Shown: one piece after another, positions 11,976-12,175 of the stretch | Layout of the letters: each line of letters begins with the position of its first letter | Numbering within the stretch: position 1 is the stretch's first letter | Origin: Accumulibacter sp. | Lineage (GTDB): Bacteria > Pseudomonadota > Gammaproteobacteria > Burkholderiales > Rhodocyclaceae | Length of the DNA: 12,175 bases | Direction of reading: 5' to 3' | NCBI GenBank assembly: GCA_003538495.1 | Contig: DPSD01000447.1 | Span: 1 to 12,175, forward strand | Notes under the pieces: model-generated | The model's database searches: none | The model's input: the letters and a program-made list of their open reading frames with translations, nothing else | What the model was told of the DNA's origin: nothing | Program-made: the position numbers and the translations under genes

Positions 11976-12175
11976 CTACGTCTCCAGGAGCTTTCGCACC
12001 TCGGCGAGCAGCTCCTTGGTCGAGAAGGGCTTGGTCATGTAGCCATCGGCGCCGAGTCCAAGGCCTTTGCTGACTTCGGTGTCGCGGCCCTTGGCGGTGA
12101 GCATCAATATTCGCGTCGCACTGAGCTCAGGGTCGGCGCGCAAGGCCTGGCAGACGTCGAAGCCATTCATCCTCG
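11976..12175 (-). CDS. Response regulator receiver domain (C-terminal part)
   Basis: The visible C-terminal 65 residues (RMNGFDVCQALRADPELSAT and onward) are a receiver (REC) domain: the MNGF block after the phospho-Asp loop, ILMLTAKG with the conserved Thr, and GADGYMTKPF with the conserved Lys. The phospho-accepting Asp and the acidic pocket are beyond the right edge. The protein ends right after the last helix (STKELLAEVRKLLET), so there is no output domain after this REC domain; a CheY-like single-domain protein is the simplest reading, unless another domain precedes it. The stop TAG is immediately followed by the ATG of the exonuclease fusion gene, indicating an operon and probable coupling. 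Confidence 0.9.
   Translation of the reverse strand, partial: RMNGFDVCQALRADPELSATRILMLTAKGRDTEVSKGLGLGADGYMTKPFSTKELLAEVRKLLET

Noticed and set aside
1..12175. tRNA, rRNA, integrase or transposase genes
   Set aside because: No cloverleaf, rRNA signature or recombinase/transposase motif was seen on either strand.

Overview
The window looks like a piece of a GC-rich betaproteobacterial chromosome. The Hfq and HflX sequences, the hfq-hflX-hflK order, and the presence of both a polyhydroxyalkanoate (PHA) phasin and a wax ester/triacylglycerol synthase fit a storage-polymer-accumulating member of the Rhodocyclales, for example a Candidatus Accumulibacter relative. That placement is inference from gene content; there is no rRNA in the window.

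Layout. Positions 1-1814 (minus strand) hold the housekeeping cluster hfq, hflX, hflK (partial): an RNA chaperone, a ribosome-associated GTPase and a membrane regulator of FtsH. A 469-bp gap follows (1815-2283) with a REP-like palindromic element, an orphan terminator-like hairpin and a probable extended -10 promoter. This promoter would drive a plus-strand operon (2284-3626) of a 53-aa single-pass membrane protein, a 35-aa mini-ORF, lrgA/cidA and lrgB. Each of the last three starts with an ATGA overlap with the gene before it. lrgB carries both an amber codon at position 11 and a one-base frameshift, so it appears broken.

Positions 3636-5033 (minus) encode a wax ester synthase/diacylglycerol acyltransferase, divergent from a PHA phasin at 5351-5809 (plus). 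A GcvA-like LysR regulator (5910-6866, minus) is divergent from three tandem small-protein genes (6982-7161, 7261-7446, 7506-7763). The first two are near-identical in their N-terminal two thirds and share an upstream hairpin and repeat; the third is a diverged copy. I recognise no described family for these, and with the LTTR-box and palindrome in the shared promoter region they are the best candidate here for something undescribed.

A hotdog-fold thioesterase (7828-8253, plus) faces the last operon, read on the minus strand from the right edge: a response regulator (partial), a 731-aa membrane protein fusing a degenerate histidine-kinase-like sensor to a DnaQ-type 3'-5' exonuclease, and a CBS/DUF294 nucleotidyltransferase-like protein. 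These three are abutting or overlapping and are probably translationally coupled, which points to a signalling module whose output may be nucleic-acid or nucleotide related rather than ordinary phosphotransfer.
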